Shown here: positions 11,307-23,203 of the stretch, piece after piece
Numbering within the stretch: the first letter of the stretch is position 1
How the letters are laid out: every line of letters begins with the position of its first letter
Source of the DNA: Eustoma russellianum
Lineage: Eukaryota; Streptophyta; Magnoliopsida; Gentianales; Gentianaceae
Reading direction: 5' to 3'
Length of the DNA: 64,000 bases
Assembly (NCBI GenBank): GCA_036186865.1
Contig: AP025049.1
Location: 26,971,108 to 27,035,107, forward strand
Program-made: the position numbers and the translations under genes
Notes under the pieces: model-generated
Told to the model about the DNA's origin: nothing
What the model saw: the letters and a program-made list of their open reading frames with translations, nothing else
Database searches by the model: none

Positions 11307-13451
11307 ATGTCTAAGTCACACATGAAAATAGAATTAGAAGGCATGTCCACACAAAGACCACCTCTTTTTGATGGAGAAAACTTTAGTCATTGGAAACTTA
11401 GGATGAAATTGTTCTTAATGGCTATTGATATAGACTTGTGGTCTATCATTGAAGATGGACCTTATGTGCCTACTAAGCATGTTATAATTGATGGCTTATC
11501 ACAAGAAGTTGAGAAATATAGAAAAGATTGGAGTGATGAAGATAAAAAGAAAATGAGTCTTAATGCTAAAGCAATGCAATTATTATTGAATGGTTTAAGT
11601 AGGAGTGAATCTGCCTATGTCTCTTCATGTTTAAGTGCAAAGGATATGTGGAAATGTCTTGAAATGAAGCATGAAGGAACTAATCAAGTAAAGGAATCAA
11701 AGATTAACATGTTAATGACTACACTTGAAACATTTCATTTACTGCCTAATGAATCAATTGTTGATATGGATTTAAGGCTTACAAACTTATACAACTCACT
11801 TGAATCCCTTGGTAAAACGTTTTTGATGAAAGAAAAAGTGCAAAAAGTTTTGAGAAGTTTGCCAATTGAATGGGATGCCAAAGTTAGTGCCATTGAAGAA
11901 AGCAAAGATCTTTCTCAAATAAAACTTGATGAATTGATAGGCTCTTTAAAAGTTTATGAAAACAAGTTGAATATAAGAAAGGCTGAAACTAGTAACAAGT
12001 CTAAATCACTTGCATTTGTAACAAATGAACCCGAATCATCTAATCAAGCCGAGTATGAAAGTGATGATGAAAGTGATGAAGAAGACATAATGTTGTTAGC
12101 TAGGCGTTTAAGGAAGTTTTTCAAGAAAAGACCAACTAAAAGACAAGCAAAATCAGCTGCCCCTATCAATGTGAAATCTAACAAACAAGATGGTAAATGG
12201 TATGATAAAGAACTTAAGTGTTATGAATGTGGCAAACAAGGACACATCTCATATGATTGTCCAAACAAGAACAAAAACCGTGACATGGATGAAAAGACAA
12301 GGACAAAAACTAGAGTAGAACCTATGCAAAGGAGGAAGAAAGCTCTCAAGGTAAGTTCAAGCACTTGGGATGACACATCTTCATCCGAATCCGAGGAGGA
12401 ACCTGAAGTTGCACAAACATGTTTGGCTTCAAAGTCTACAAATGAGGTAACATTCGATTCTGACTCTGAATGTGATTTTACTCAAGATGAATTGTTGGAT
12501 GAATTAGCAAAGTTGCATGATAGATATAAGAAGCTATCCAAGGAGAAGAAAAGAATAGTTGAGGAGAAGAACAAGTTGGAGACGTCTAACTTGAATCTAA
12601 CTTCTCAACTAGAAGTTCTTCAACTTGAATCATCTAACACTATTAGTTCAATGCAAAATCAGATTAAGGAACTTAAGAACAAACATGAAAATGTGCAATG
12701 TGTGCAATGTGTTGATTACAACGTTTTAAAGTCTAAATTACATGAAATACAAACTGAATTTGAATCATTAAAAGCATGCAACCTAGACTTGAACAAATCT
12801 TTAGAACAATTTAAGAATGGTTCCAACATGTTAGACACTCTTATTGCATCTCAAAAGCATGGAAATGACAAACAAGGTCTTGGATATGTTAAAGAAGCTG
12901 AATACACACCTAAGGAAATAACATTTGTATCATCTTCAACCAACATGAAATATAGGCCAAATGCATTTAGAAATGAACCTATTCTGCCCACACCACCTTC
13001 ATCACAAAGATTGCAAAATGCATCAACATATAGGAAGGTAAATACACCTAGAAACCATGCTTACATGTATACAAGAATGCCTAAACAAAGTAGTATGAAA
13101 TCTGCTCAAGTTATGCCTTATATGCAACAACATGCTTATGTGAAGAACATGACATACTCTCGGCCTAAATCAGTTTACAACACACGGCCTAGACACACAC
13201 AACATCTTGCGTATACACGGCCTAAATTCAATGCTTATACACGGCCAAGATATAACTCATATACATGGCAACATTCAAATGCATATAGAACTTACAATGC
13301 TTATTCAACTAGACATAAATGTGCAGCCCCTTTTCCATCATATTCTATGTATCAAAATCCACTATTTGTTCATAATATGCAACATGATTTTAACATTTCA
13401 AAACCAAGAAAGGTTGTTCAAGTTTGGGTACCTAAAGGTACACTAACATGA
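11307..13451 (+). CDS. gag: Copia Gag, 714 aa, intact
   Basis: The frame is full-length and closely matches the other two complete Gag copies, with a handful of substitutions such as KALKV for KALKA and DELAKL for DELEKL. Domains in order are an N-terminal capsid-like half, a CCHC knuckle near residue 305, an acidic Ser-rich linker, a coiled coil at about 400-500, and a Tyr/Arg-rich repeat tail (about 640-690) ending QVWVPKGTLT. Pol follows in a different frame after a stop-containing spacer. The element has lost its 3' LTR and pol end, so the frame is intact but sits in a defective element. Confidence 0.88.
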   Translation: MSKSHMKIELEGMSTQRPPLFDGENFSHWKLRMKLFLMAIDIDLWSIIEDGPYVPTKHVIIDGLSQEVEKYRKDWSDEDKKKMSLNAKAMQLLLNGLSRSESAYVSSCLSAKDMWKCLEMKHEGTNQVKESKINMLMTTLETFHLLPNESIVDMDLRLTNLYNSLESLGKTFLMKEKVQKVLRSLPIEWDAKVSAIEESKDLSQIKLDELIGSLKVYENKLNIRKAETSNKSKSLAFVTNEPESSNQAEYESDDESDEEDIMLLARRLRKFFKKRPTKRQAKSAAPINVKSNKQDGKWYDKELKCYECGKQGHISYDCPNKNKNRDMDEKTRTKTRVEPMQRRKKALKVSSSTWDDTSSSESEEEPEVAQTCLASKSTNEVTFDSDSECDFTQDELLDELAKLHDRYKKLSKEKKRIVEEKNKLETSNLNLTSQLEVLQLESSNTISSMQNQIKELKNKHENVQCVQCVDYNVLKSKLHEIQTEFESLKACNLDLNKSLEQFKNGSNMLDTLIASQKHGNDKQGLGYVKEAEYTPKEITFVSSSTNMKYRPNAFRNEPILPTPPSSQRLQNASTYRKVNTPRNHAYMYTRMPKQSSMKSAQVMPYMQQHAYVKNMTYSRPKSVYNTRPRHTQHLAYTRPKFNAYTRPRYNSYTWQHSNAYRTYNAYSTRHKCAAPFPSYSMYQNPLFVHNMQHDFNISKPRKVVQVWVPKGTLT

Positions 13452-13519
13452 ACTTAACTTGTCTAACCATGAAAGGACCCAAAATCAAAGGGTACCTAAG
13501 TTGTTATTTACATTTGTAG

Positions 13520-16485
13520 GTACATAACATCAAAGAAAGACAAGTGGCTGGTTATAACAACAAAGAAGATGAAAAGAACAAAACCAATTGGATAGTTGAT
13601 AGTGGTTGCTCAAGACATATGACGGGCAACAAAAATTTGTTTAGCACACTTAAGAACGTTGCAAAAGGTGGCAAAGTTACCTTTGGAGACAACAACCAAG
13701 GCCAAATAATTGGCAAAGGCAAGGTTGGTGATCCAAACAAGTTTGAGATCAAAAACGTCCTACTTGTAAGTAACTTAACCTTTGAGCTTTTAAGTGTTTC
13801 TCAACTATGTGACAACAACTTGAATGTTCTCTTCTCCTCCACTTCTTGTAAGATAATGGATAAAAACAATCAAGTTGTGTTAAAAGGAAAACGTGAAGGA
13901 AACATATATGTGCTTAACATGGATGATATGCTAAGTAGTAACACAAAATGTCTTGTTTCACGTGAATCTGATCCCAATCTTTGGCATAGACGTTTAGGAC
14001 ACATAGGTATATCAACCTTAGAAAAACTACACGCTAAAAGTCTTGTTAAAGGATTGCCTAAACTTAACTTGAATGATTTTCAACTATGTGAATCTTGTAT
14101 CAAAGGCAAACATGTTAGAGAATCCCTTAAGCCTAAAACCAAGGTCACAACGTCAAGAATACTAGAACTCTTGCATATAGACTTATTTGGTCCATGTAGA
14201 ACAAGAAGCTTAGGTGGAAGTTATTATGTATGTGTAATAGTTGATGATTTCTCAAGATATACTTGGACATTGTTTCTTGCTTCAAAAGATGAAAGTGCAT
14301 CATCTATAGCTAATCTAATTAGACAACTTGAAAATGAACATGAATCACATGTTATTAAGATAAGGAGTGATAGAGGTGGTGAGTTTAAAAATAGTGAATT
14401 AATCAAATTCTGTAATGAAAAGGGTATAAAACATGAATTCTACCCACCAAGAACTCCTCAACTTAATGGTGTAGTTGAAAGAAAGAATAGGACTATTCAA
14501 GAAGTAGCAAGAACAATGATGGTAGAAAACAAAGTACCTAAATTCTTATGGGCTGAAGCAGTAAACACTTCAAGTTATATGATCAACAGACTATCAATAA
14601 GAAAGAAATTGAACAAAACACCATTTGAAATCTTAAATGGACGACTCCCAAAAGTAAACTATCTAAAAGTCTTTGGTTGTAAATGCTTTGTATTGAACAC
14701 AAAAGATAACTTAGATAAGTTTGATCCTAAGTCTGATGAACATATATTTGTGGGATATTCAATGAACTCTAAAGCATATAGATGTTATAATGCACAAACA
14801 AGAAAGATAGTTGAATCTATACATGTGAAGTTCAATGAAAATGCATATCTCCAAACAAGTAATCAACATGAAATCTATGTACCAAATGATCAAATACTTC
14901 ATGATGAAGATGAACTTATCCTACCACCTACAAATGATCAAATTGAAACACCAAATCAAACTCTTGAAATGCATGAAGTTCAAACTACCCCTACACAAGA
15001 ACATAATGAAGAAAATGTGCCTAACCAACCTATTGAACATCATGAACCTATTGAAGATGCACAACCAAGTAATTGGTGGCAAATAAGAGATAAACAAAAG
15101 CATCCTCAAGAACTTATCATAGGAGATGTAAATCAAGGGGTTAGAACACGTAGGCAAATAGATCCAAATGAATATGATCAATGGCATGCACTTATATCCC
15201 AAATTGAACCTAAGAATGTGAATGATGCCTTAAACGATGCATATTGGATAGATGCAATGCATGAAGAGTTAAACCAATTTGAAAGAAACAATGTGTGGGA
15301 TTTAGTACCTAAACCCGAGGATAAATCAATCATTGGAACTAAATGGGTGTTTAGGAACAAAATGAATGAACAAGGGGTTGTAGTAAGAAATAAAGCAAGA
15401 CTTGTAGCTCAAGGATATAATCAAGAAGAGGGTATTGATTACGATGAAACATTTGCCCCCGTAGCAAGATTAGAATCCATACGCCTCTTATTAGCTTTTG
15501 CATGTTATAATAACATCAAACTATTCCAAATGGATGTTAAGAGTGCATTCTTAAATGGCTATATCCAAGAAGAAGTTTTTGTTAAACAACCACCAGGCTT
15601 TGAAGATCCAAAGAACCCTAATCATGTATATAAACTTAAGAAAGCCTTATATGGTTTGAAACAAGCCCCCCGTGCATGGTATGAAAGATTTGCCAACTTT
15701 TTACTAAGTAACAACTTTCAAAGAGGAACCATAGATAGTACCTTATTCTTGAAAAAGAAAGACAAAGATTTGCTTGTAATACAAATATATGTAGATGACA
15801 TAATCTTTGGTTCAACTAATCCTAACTTAGTCAAAGACTTTGAAGATTGTATGAAGTCTGAGTTTGAAATGTCTATGGTTGGTGAATTAAACTATTTCTT
15901 AGGCTTGCAAATAAAACAAACATCAAGTGGTATACATATCAATCAAGCCAAATACATAAGAGATATGATAAAGAAATTCAACTTTGAAAACTTGAAACCA
16001 TCTCCAACACCAATGTGTACTTCAACAAAATTAGACAAAGATGAAAATGGTGTTGCATTTGATGAAAAACTATATAGGTCTATGATTGGTTCATTGCTAT
16101 ATCTAACTGCTAGTAGACCTGATATTATGTTTGCAGTATGTATGTGTGCAAGATTTCAAAGTATGCCTAAGTTGTCACACTTTAAAGCTGTCAAAAGAAT
16201 ATTTAGATATCTTCAACATACACCAACATTAGGCTTATGGTATGATAGACAATCCAGTCTAAGTCTACATGCATATTCAGATGCAGATTATGGTGGATGT
16301 AGAGTAGATAGAAAGAGCACTAGTGGAACATGTCAATTCCTAGGAAACTCACTAATATCTTGGTTTTCAAAGAAACAATCTAGTGTTGCACTTTCTACTA
16401 CTGAAGCAGAATATATGGCTTTAAGTCTATGTTGTACTCAACTATTATGGATTAAACAACAACTTTCAGACTTTGAAATACAAGT
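13520..16485 (+). pseudogene. pol: Copia Pol, truncated before the RNase H end
   Basis: The frame is open from 13520, just after a TAG, and contains in order protease DSG, integrase zinc finger WHRRLGH...CESC, the integrase DD35E core (HIDLF, SDRGGEF, NGVVERKNR), RT with IYVDD, and most of RNase H (SDADYGG, TTEAEY). Compared with the intact copy it has six extra residues in the integrase-RT linker. It is cut at 16485 after FEIQV, eight residues before the final RNase H catalytic Asp. The frame runs on into foreign DNA and antisense gag until 16759, which is not native sequence. Confidence 0.87.
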
Positions 16486-16582
16486 GGTATCAGAGCGAGG
16501 TCACGGGTTCGATTCCCAGCAGGAGCAATTGCTGAGGGGGAGATTGTTAGGTGCAGCAATTGTCCCGTGGCGTAGGCCGGTG
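16486..16582 (+). mobile_element. TRIM-like PBS-to-PPT piece at a junction
   Basis: These 97 bases match nothing else in the window. Starting one base earlier the sequence reads TGGTATCAGAGC (16485-16496), a PBS. It is followed by GGTTCGATTCC (a tRNA B-box-like string), then GAGGGGGAGAT and TGTTAGGTGCAGC, which read as a PPT followed by a TG-starting LTR. A PBS and a PPT about 55 bases apart would fit a terminal-repeat retrotransposon in miniature. It bridges plus-strand pol to antisense gag, with CAAGT shared at the left joint. Identity as a TRIM is inferred. Confidence 0.5.
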
Positions 16583-18303
16583 GTTGATGCATTTTGCAAT
16601 CTTTGTGATGAAGGTGGTGTGGGCAGAATAGGTTTATTTCTAAATGCATTTGGCATATATTTCATGTTGGTTGAAGATGATACAAATGTTGTTTCCTTAG
16701 GTGTGTATTCAGCTTCTTTAACATATCCAAGACCTTGTTTGTCATTTCCATGCTTTTGAGATGCAATAAGAGTGTCTAACATGTTGGAACCATCCTTAAA
16801 TTGTTCTAAAGATTTGTTCAAGTCTAGGTTGCATGCTTTTAATGATTCAAATTCAGTTTGTATTTCATGTAATTTAGACTTTAAAACGTTGTAATCAACA
16901 CATTGCACACATTGCACATTTTCATGTTTGTTCTTAAGTTCCTTAATCTGATTTTGCATTGAACTAATAGTGTTAGATGATTCAAGTTGAAGAACTTCTA
17001 GTTGAGAAGTTAGATTCAAGTTAGACGTCTCCAACTTGTTCTTCTCCTCAACTATTCTTTTCTTCTCCTTGGATAGCTTCTTATATCTATCATGCAACTT
17101 TTCTAATTCATCCAACAATTCATCTTGAGTAAAATCACATTCGGAGTCAGAATCGAATGTTACCTCATTTGTAGACTTTGAAGCCAAACATGTTTGTGCA
17201 ACTTCAGGTTCCTCCTCGGATTCGGATGAAGATGTGTCATCCCAAGTGCTTGAACTTGCCTTGAGAGCTTTCTTCCTCCTTTGCATAGGTTCTACTCTAG
17301 TTTTTGTCCTTGTCTTTTCATCCATGTCACGGTTTTTGTTCTTGTTTGGACAATCATATGAGATGTGTCCTTGTTTGCCACATTCATAACACTTAAGTTC
17401 TTTATCATACCATTTACCATCTTGTTTGTTAGATTTCACATTGATAGGGGCAGCTGATTTTGCTTGTCTTTTAGTTGGTCTTTTCTTGAAAAACTTCCTT
17501 AAACGCCTAGCTAACAACATTATGTCTTCTTCATCACTTTCATCATCACTTTCATACTCGGCTTGATTAGATGATTCGGGTTCATTTGTTACAAATGCAA
17601 GTGATTTTGACTTGTTACTAGTTTCAGCCTTTCTTATATTCAACTTGTTTTCATAAACTTTTAAAGAACCAATCAATTCATCAAGTTTTATTTGAGAAAG
17701 ATCTTTGCTTTCTTCAATGGCACTAACTTTGGCATCCCATTCAATTGGCAAACTTCTCAAAACTTTTTGCACTTTTTCTTTCATCAAAAACGTTTTACCA
17801 AGGGATTCAAGTGAGTTGTATAAGTTTGTAAGCCTTAAATCCATATCAACAATTGATTCATTAGGCAGTAAATGAAATGTTTCAAGTGTAGTCATTAACA
17901 TGTTAATCTTTGATTCCTTTACTTGATTAGTTCCTTCATGCTTCATTTCAAGACATTTCCACATATCCTTTGCACTTAAACATGAAGAGACATAGGCAGA
18001 TTCACTCCTACTTAACCCATTCAACAATAATTGCATTGCTTTAGCATTAAGACTCATTTTCTTTTTATCTTCATCACTCCAATCTTTTCTATATTTCTCA
18101 ACTTCTTGTGATAAGCCATCAATTATAACATGCTTAGTAGGCACATAAGGTCCATCTTCAATGATAGACCACAAGTCTATATCAATAGCCATTAAGAACA
18201 ATTTCATCCTAAGTTTCCAATGACTAAAGTTTTCTCCATCAAAAAGAGGTGGTCTTTGTGTGGACATGCCTTCTAATTCTATTTTCATGTGTGACTTAGA
18301 CAT
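16583..18303 (-). pseudogene. gag: Copia Gag, C-terminally truncated (about 573 residues)
   Basis: On the minus strand the frame starts MSKSHMKIELEGM as in the intact Gag and keeps the zinc knuckle and coiled coil. It is cut at QRLQNAST, losing the Tyr/Arg-rich tail, where it joins the 97-bp piece. Translation would continue with an unrelated tail until 16501. It faces the plus-strand gag at 11307, so the two form a large inverted repeat. Confidence 0.87.
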
Positions 18304-18475
18304 GCTTCTTAGTGTGTGAGAAAACGTTTAAAACACTTATAAGAAGGAAAGAAAGTGTCACCTTGTTGTAGATACCAAATATGAAGAATATAAGACAACC
18401 AGAAAATTTCCAGCAACTTTGCAACTTGGAGTGTAAACTGTTTTCAGCTCAAATAAGAATATGGTGCTCAACCAG

Positions 18476-18487
18476 GCTCTGATACCA
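18476..18487 (-). other. Primer-binding site (tRNA-iMet), minus copia
   Basis: The complement reads TGGTATCAGAGC two bases from the LTR at 18490. Confidence 0.92.
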
Positions 18488-18489
18488 AT

Positions 18490-21227
18490 TGTTGGACCTG
18501 TATAGCACCACTAGAGGGGGGGGTGAATAGTGGGTTAGCGGAAATTACACTACAATTACCTTCAAAAACTTGTTTGAAGACCCCTTTGCCTCTTTAGCCT
18601 CAGATTCTGGAATTTCCAGAAACAGTTCACTGTTTTGAGCGCTTTGGTTGAACCACTTATACACCTGTGCAAGCTCTCAAACTTGGCAGAGATCAAGTTT
18701 AGAATGTTTGTAGTATGTCATAAAAATTTCAGTCAATTCCAAGCAAGTTTGCACGTTCAAATAAGCAAGATAAGTAAAGTGTGCAATTCTGGCAGTTTCA
18801 GGCAGAATGTTAGCTTAACTTCAAACGATGATATCTCAAAATCTACCCGTGCTATTTTGATGAATCTTATGTCAAATTAAACCTTATGATGTCTAGTTTA
18901 ATTTGATATAAGGCTCACTTCAAGATTCGCAGGATAACCTATTCAAATTGAACAAGTTTTGCACACTGGTCAGAATTGTTCACAGAATGTAGCAACAATT
19001 TTGTGAAGACGATTTGAATATGCTAAACTCCTTAGAATTTAGTGATTCTTGCGGCTATTGAAAGCTAACACATTGAAGTACAATATATCCAAAATTCATG
19101 CAATTCTAAGACTGTTTGCTTGTTTAATTATGCGTGCCAAGTTAGTGTAATTCTCAGGCAGAAAACAGTAAGTGCAGGAAATAAGTAAAGAACACAAGGA
19201 ATTATCCTGGTTCGGTCAATGTGACCTACTCCAGTCCCAAGAGACACCTTCTCTTGGATTTCACTAAACACCAAACACCAAAGTCACCTTACAAAGCCAA
19301 AGGAAGAAGCTTTTCACCAACTTCTTCAAGAGACTTCACCAAAACAAACAGCAACTAGTTTGTTTCACCTTTGCACCTCTGCACCTTTTGCTCACCTCTA
19401 AGGAGTAAGCTTTATACACCAGCTTCTCCCTTACAATATGTCGTTTAAAAGGTGTTGAAATAACAAGAAATGAAGAACTATACAATCATAAAGCTTGCTG
19501 CAAATGTGTTCTTCAATATAGAAGAATAGAAGAATGGAAATAAAGAGCTAATTGTCTTGCTTGCTTTCTTGCTCTTTTTCGTTGGATACATTTACTCTTC
19601 ATCTCTGGAGCTATTTATAGCCAAGAGGACAGCCTAAAGGCTCCTCAAAGAGACGTTGGAATGGTTGAGAAGAATGAGAGATTTCAGCACCTTTCTAGCT
19701 ATTCAAATGAAGCTCATCTTTTGTTGCTTTGAATTGGTCTCCAACTGAACTTTTATCCTCCATCTTATCCCATTATGGACGTTGGAGATGAGGTGGAAAA
19801 ATGACTCATTTAAACGTTTAAGAAGCAGCTCCAATCAGCAATGTCCATGTGTAAATAACTTGCCATGTATGCAGCTGAATTGGCATGTGTTTTGAACAAA
19901 TTTGGCTCCTCATTTTGAATGTCAAATGGACGTTGGAATGTAGCTAAAAGATAGAGAAAAATCAGCTTGACTTGGTCTTCAATTCTTTATCATATAGCCG
20001 TTGCATATGATTGAGTTTGAATTGGTCTTCAATTCTTTGTCATATAGCCGTTGCATATGCTTCAAACTTGCTACATTGTAGGACTTGTTTTTGTCACACA
20101 ATATAATCTGAACCTTGACCATATATCACACGAAATTTTGCTCCAATTTTGACCCAAGTAGCCGTTGAAATATATGCAAGGATAACCATTTGAAATCAGC
20201 AACAAAATAGGATTTCTTTCAACTTGCTTTGACTTGTTCAAAATCTGAAAATTTGAACATGATTTGTGTGCCAATATCCGTTTGCACACATATAATATAT
20301 AGCCATTTATGTCTTCAACATGTAACATAGAATACCATATAAAGAATGCCAAGAATTCCAAGAAAACCATATATGTGATAACCATAAGAATTCCATTTGA
20401 GATACCATGCTGCCCATTTCCATAAATATAGGGCACGTACCATATGTGACATAAACACATATAAACATCATATAAACAATATATAACACGTTAGAAGATC
20501 CATTGGCAAGTGAAGAGACCAGAATACCCCTTAGCACAAAAATAGGAATTTTGTCCTAGGATGAACCTAGACATGGTGCTGCTCCAGATTCATTTTTGCC
20601 ATGATGTGACATGACTTATAAATGTGTCATATGATCATATAAATCCGTTGGAAGAAGACCAAATAAGAATGAGAAGTCCAAATGGTGAAATTACCAAGAT
20701 AGCCCTTATATAGGTCAATAAGCTTCACCACCGTGTCAAGTCAGTTTTTATCCGTGTCAAGCATGCTTTTCTTCAGCCAATTAGATTCTAAATTGAATAA
20801 GGATCATGTGGGCTTTTGAATCACTCAATTTGGAGTTCATTTGCTCAAGATATGAACCAAAACCTGCAATAGAATACTAAACCGAGCAATTTGCCTTATA
20901 TTGTAAGTCATGTGACTTCAAGGCTTGGTTAGATCATATAATTAACATGTATTGGCATATATATCATCTAAGATCAGTTTGAACATATCTTGATTTAGAC
21001 ATGTGATTGAATTGGCCAAGTTCAATCTCATGATCTTAATCAAACTTGTTCAATCTTGATTCATTCAATCAATTTCACATTTAGCTCATAAATTCAATCT
21101 CATGCACACATATACTTTAAACGTTACACACATATACATGCTCACATATGCATTTTGCAATATATCACAACAATCTACATGCTCACATATGCATTTTGCA
21201 ATCATTCAAACATGATATATCACAACA
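18490..21227 (-). repeat. Copia 5' LTR, complete (2738 bp)
   Basis: It is bounded by TGTTG...CAACA on the minus strand, with a TATA box complement at 19612-19619. Its terminal 724 bp match the LTR at the window's left edge. That suggests these two, not 4395-7154, are the original LTR pair of the outer insertion. It abuts gypsy integrase sequence at 21228 with no gap. The right-hand target bases would be TGGCG, and the left-hand copy lies outside the window. Confidence 0.9.
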
Positions 21228-22078
21228 TGGCGTGTTTTGTGGAGTAAACTTGGTACTAAATTGTTATTTTCTACAACTGCTCACCCACAAACCGATGGTC
21301 AGACTGAAGTCGTTAATAGAACTTTGTCTCAACTTTTACGTGTTGTCATTCAAAAGAATCTAAAGAATTGGGAAGATTGCTTAGCTTACATTGAGTTTGC
21401 ATACAATAGAGTTGTTCATAGTGGAACATTGCATTCTCCTTTTGAAGTTGTTTATGGCTTTAACCCTTTGTCCCCGCTTGATCTTGTTCCCATACCTGTT
21501 CATGAACGTGTTAGTTTAGATGGTGAACGAAAAGCAAAACTTGTGAAAGAATTGCATGAAAAGGTTAAGTCACAACTTGAAGCTAAGAATAAAGTGTATG
21601 CCAATAGAGCCAACATGAATCGTAAAGTTCTTATATTTGAGCCTGAAGATCTTGTTTGGTTTTACACTTGAGGAAAGAAAGATTCCCTAAGGAAAGGGAC
21701 TCCAAATTGAAGCCAAGAGGCGATGGACCGTTCAAAGTGTTGAAACGGCTTGGTGATAATGCCTATGTTCTCGATCTTCCTGAAGAAAGGTATGGTCCTA
21801 TCTCTAAAACTTTTAATGTTGCTGACCTTTCTCCGTTTAGTGTTGATTCAGATTCGAGGACGAATCCTTTTCAAGTGGGAGGGAATGATAAGCTACAGCC
21901 TAACCTTGTGGATACAAACACTGACGATGACACCTCATTGCCCCCACAATGGTCCCATTACAAGGAGTATGGCTAAGAAATTGTTACATTGTGTTGAATC
22001 ATTTCTTTACAGGCATGAAGAGGATGAGCCAAGCAAAGATGATGTCCATTGGGTTTATATGATACAAGCTATGATCTA
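21228..22078 (+). pseudogene. pol: Gypsy G1 Pol C-terminal fragment, frameshifted
   Basis: This matches 47291-48139 of the intact G1 element: the end of the integrase core (HPQTDGQTEVVNR with the catalytic Glu), the GPF-type C-terminal domain and the tail continuing into the LTR. Two extra T bases near 21659 shift the frame in front of HLRKERFPKE, and a further change near 21950 disturbs the tail. The 5' part lies beyond the copia complex, outside the window. It is non-functional. Confidence 0.88.
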
Positions 22079-23203
22079 GTTGTATCAAATGCATGTTGTA
22101 CATATCTTTAGATGTTCTTTTTGATATTTTTAGTTTGTTAACTTTGTTTTAGGATAGTTTGTGTTGTATTCTTGCCTTATCTTTCAGGTACACGTTTTTA
22201 GCTTGAAGATGCAAATCAAACCTGAATTTTTGTCCAAGCAAAGAGGTGAAATTCAAGTAGCTTACAAGCAAGGTGGTGACAAGCACCCATGTCAAAAATC
22301 TGATTTCTTCTCACGTGAATAAGGAAGAAACAAGCAGCTCAAGCCTTCAACCAATAGAAAGGAGTCTTCTAAATGCTTGAACCAATCATAAACAACTAAA
22401 GAAAGTTCAACAAGCTGCTCAACCAAGGATCCAATCACAAGCTTGAAGATTTTCGGCTGGTCTAGGCATATTTTGTTTGAATATTCAACACCAAAGTAAG
22501 AACCAATCAAGGCCAAGTACAAACCAAGCTGCACACTCCATAAACCAATCAAAACTTTGGCTGAATTCAAGCAAGGGAATGTACGGTTGTCTAAGGGAAA
22601 TTCTTTGAAAATTCAAGCTACAACTCACAACCAATCAAGGCTAAGATTCAAGCAAGCTGCTCAATGTTTAAACCAATCAAATTATGGCTGAAGACAAGCA
22701 AAGAAGAAAGGAGAAGCAACCAGCTTCTTTTCAACCAAAAGTTGCTCCAACTTGTTCAAAAAGCAAACATGTTATTCCTAGTCTTGTACTTTGTATTTTA
22801 AACTTTGTACCTTGTTTATTTTTGTTGGTTATAAGTAGTTTAAGAAGCTGAATGTAATATACAACCATTATCAAATACAATTCAATCAGATTTCCTTCAA
22901 TGAGTTCACAACTATTTCTTAGTTGAGGTTTGAAACCACCAACGGTTTTCTTGCAAGTTCCAGCCTAGAACTTGTTAGTATTTGCTTCATCATTTGGTTT
23001 ACAGCATCTTAGGGTCTCATTGAGGTTTTAGATGTGTTGGAGTGCCAAAGAGGGAGAGGTGTTGGCATAGATTGAGCCAAGAACAACGGTTAAAGATCAA
23101 GGGGTATCTTGGAGATGTTCTTTGACATAGCTTGTGTTCAAATCAGTTTGGAATAGGAGACAAAGTCCTTGGCAACGTTTTCTAGCCTTCATTTGGCTCA
23201 TCA
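21886..23203 (+). repeat. Gypsy G1 3' LTR (1318 bp)
   Basis: The LTR starts TGATAAGC (TGATGAGC in other copies) after the PPT GTGGGAGGGAA and ends GGCTCATCA. It contains many CCAATCA motifs. It is followed directly by gypsy G2 integrase coding sequence at 23204, so this G1 element was inserted into a G2 element. Confidence 0.88.

Noticed and set aside
16485..16520. Possible tRNA gene (TGGTATCAGAGC followed by GGTTCGATTCC)
   Set aside because: There is a B-box-like string, but no acceptor or anticodon arms can be folded around it, and the first part is a PBS. It is better read as retroelement internal sequence.
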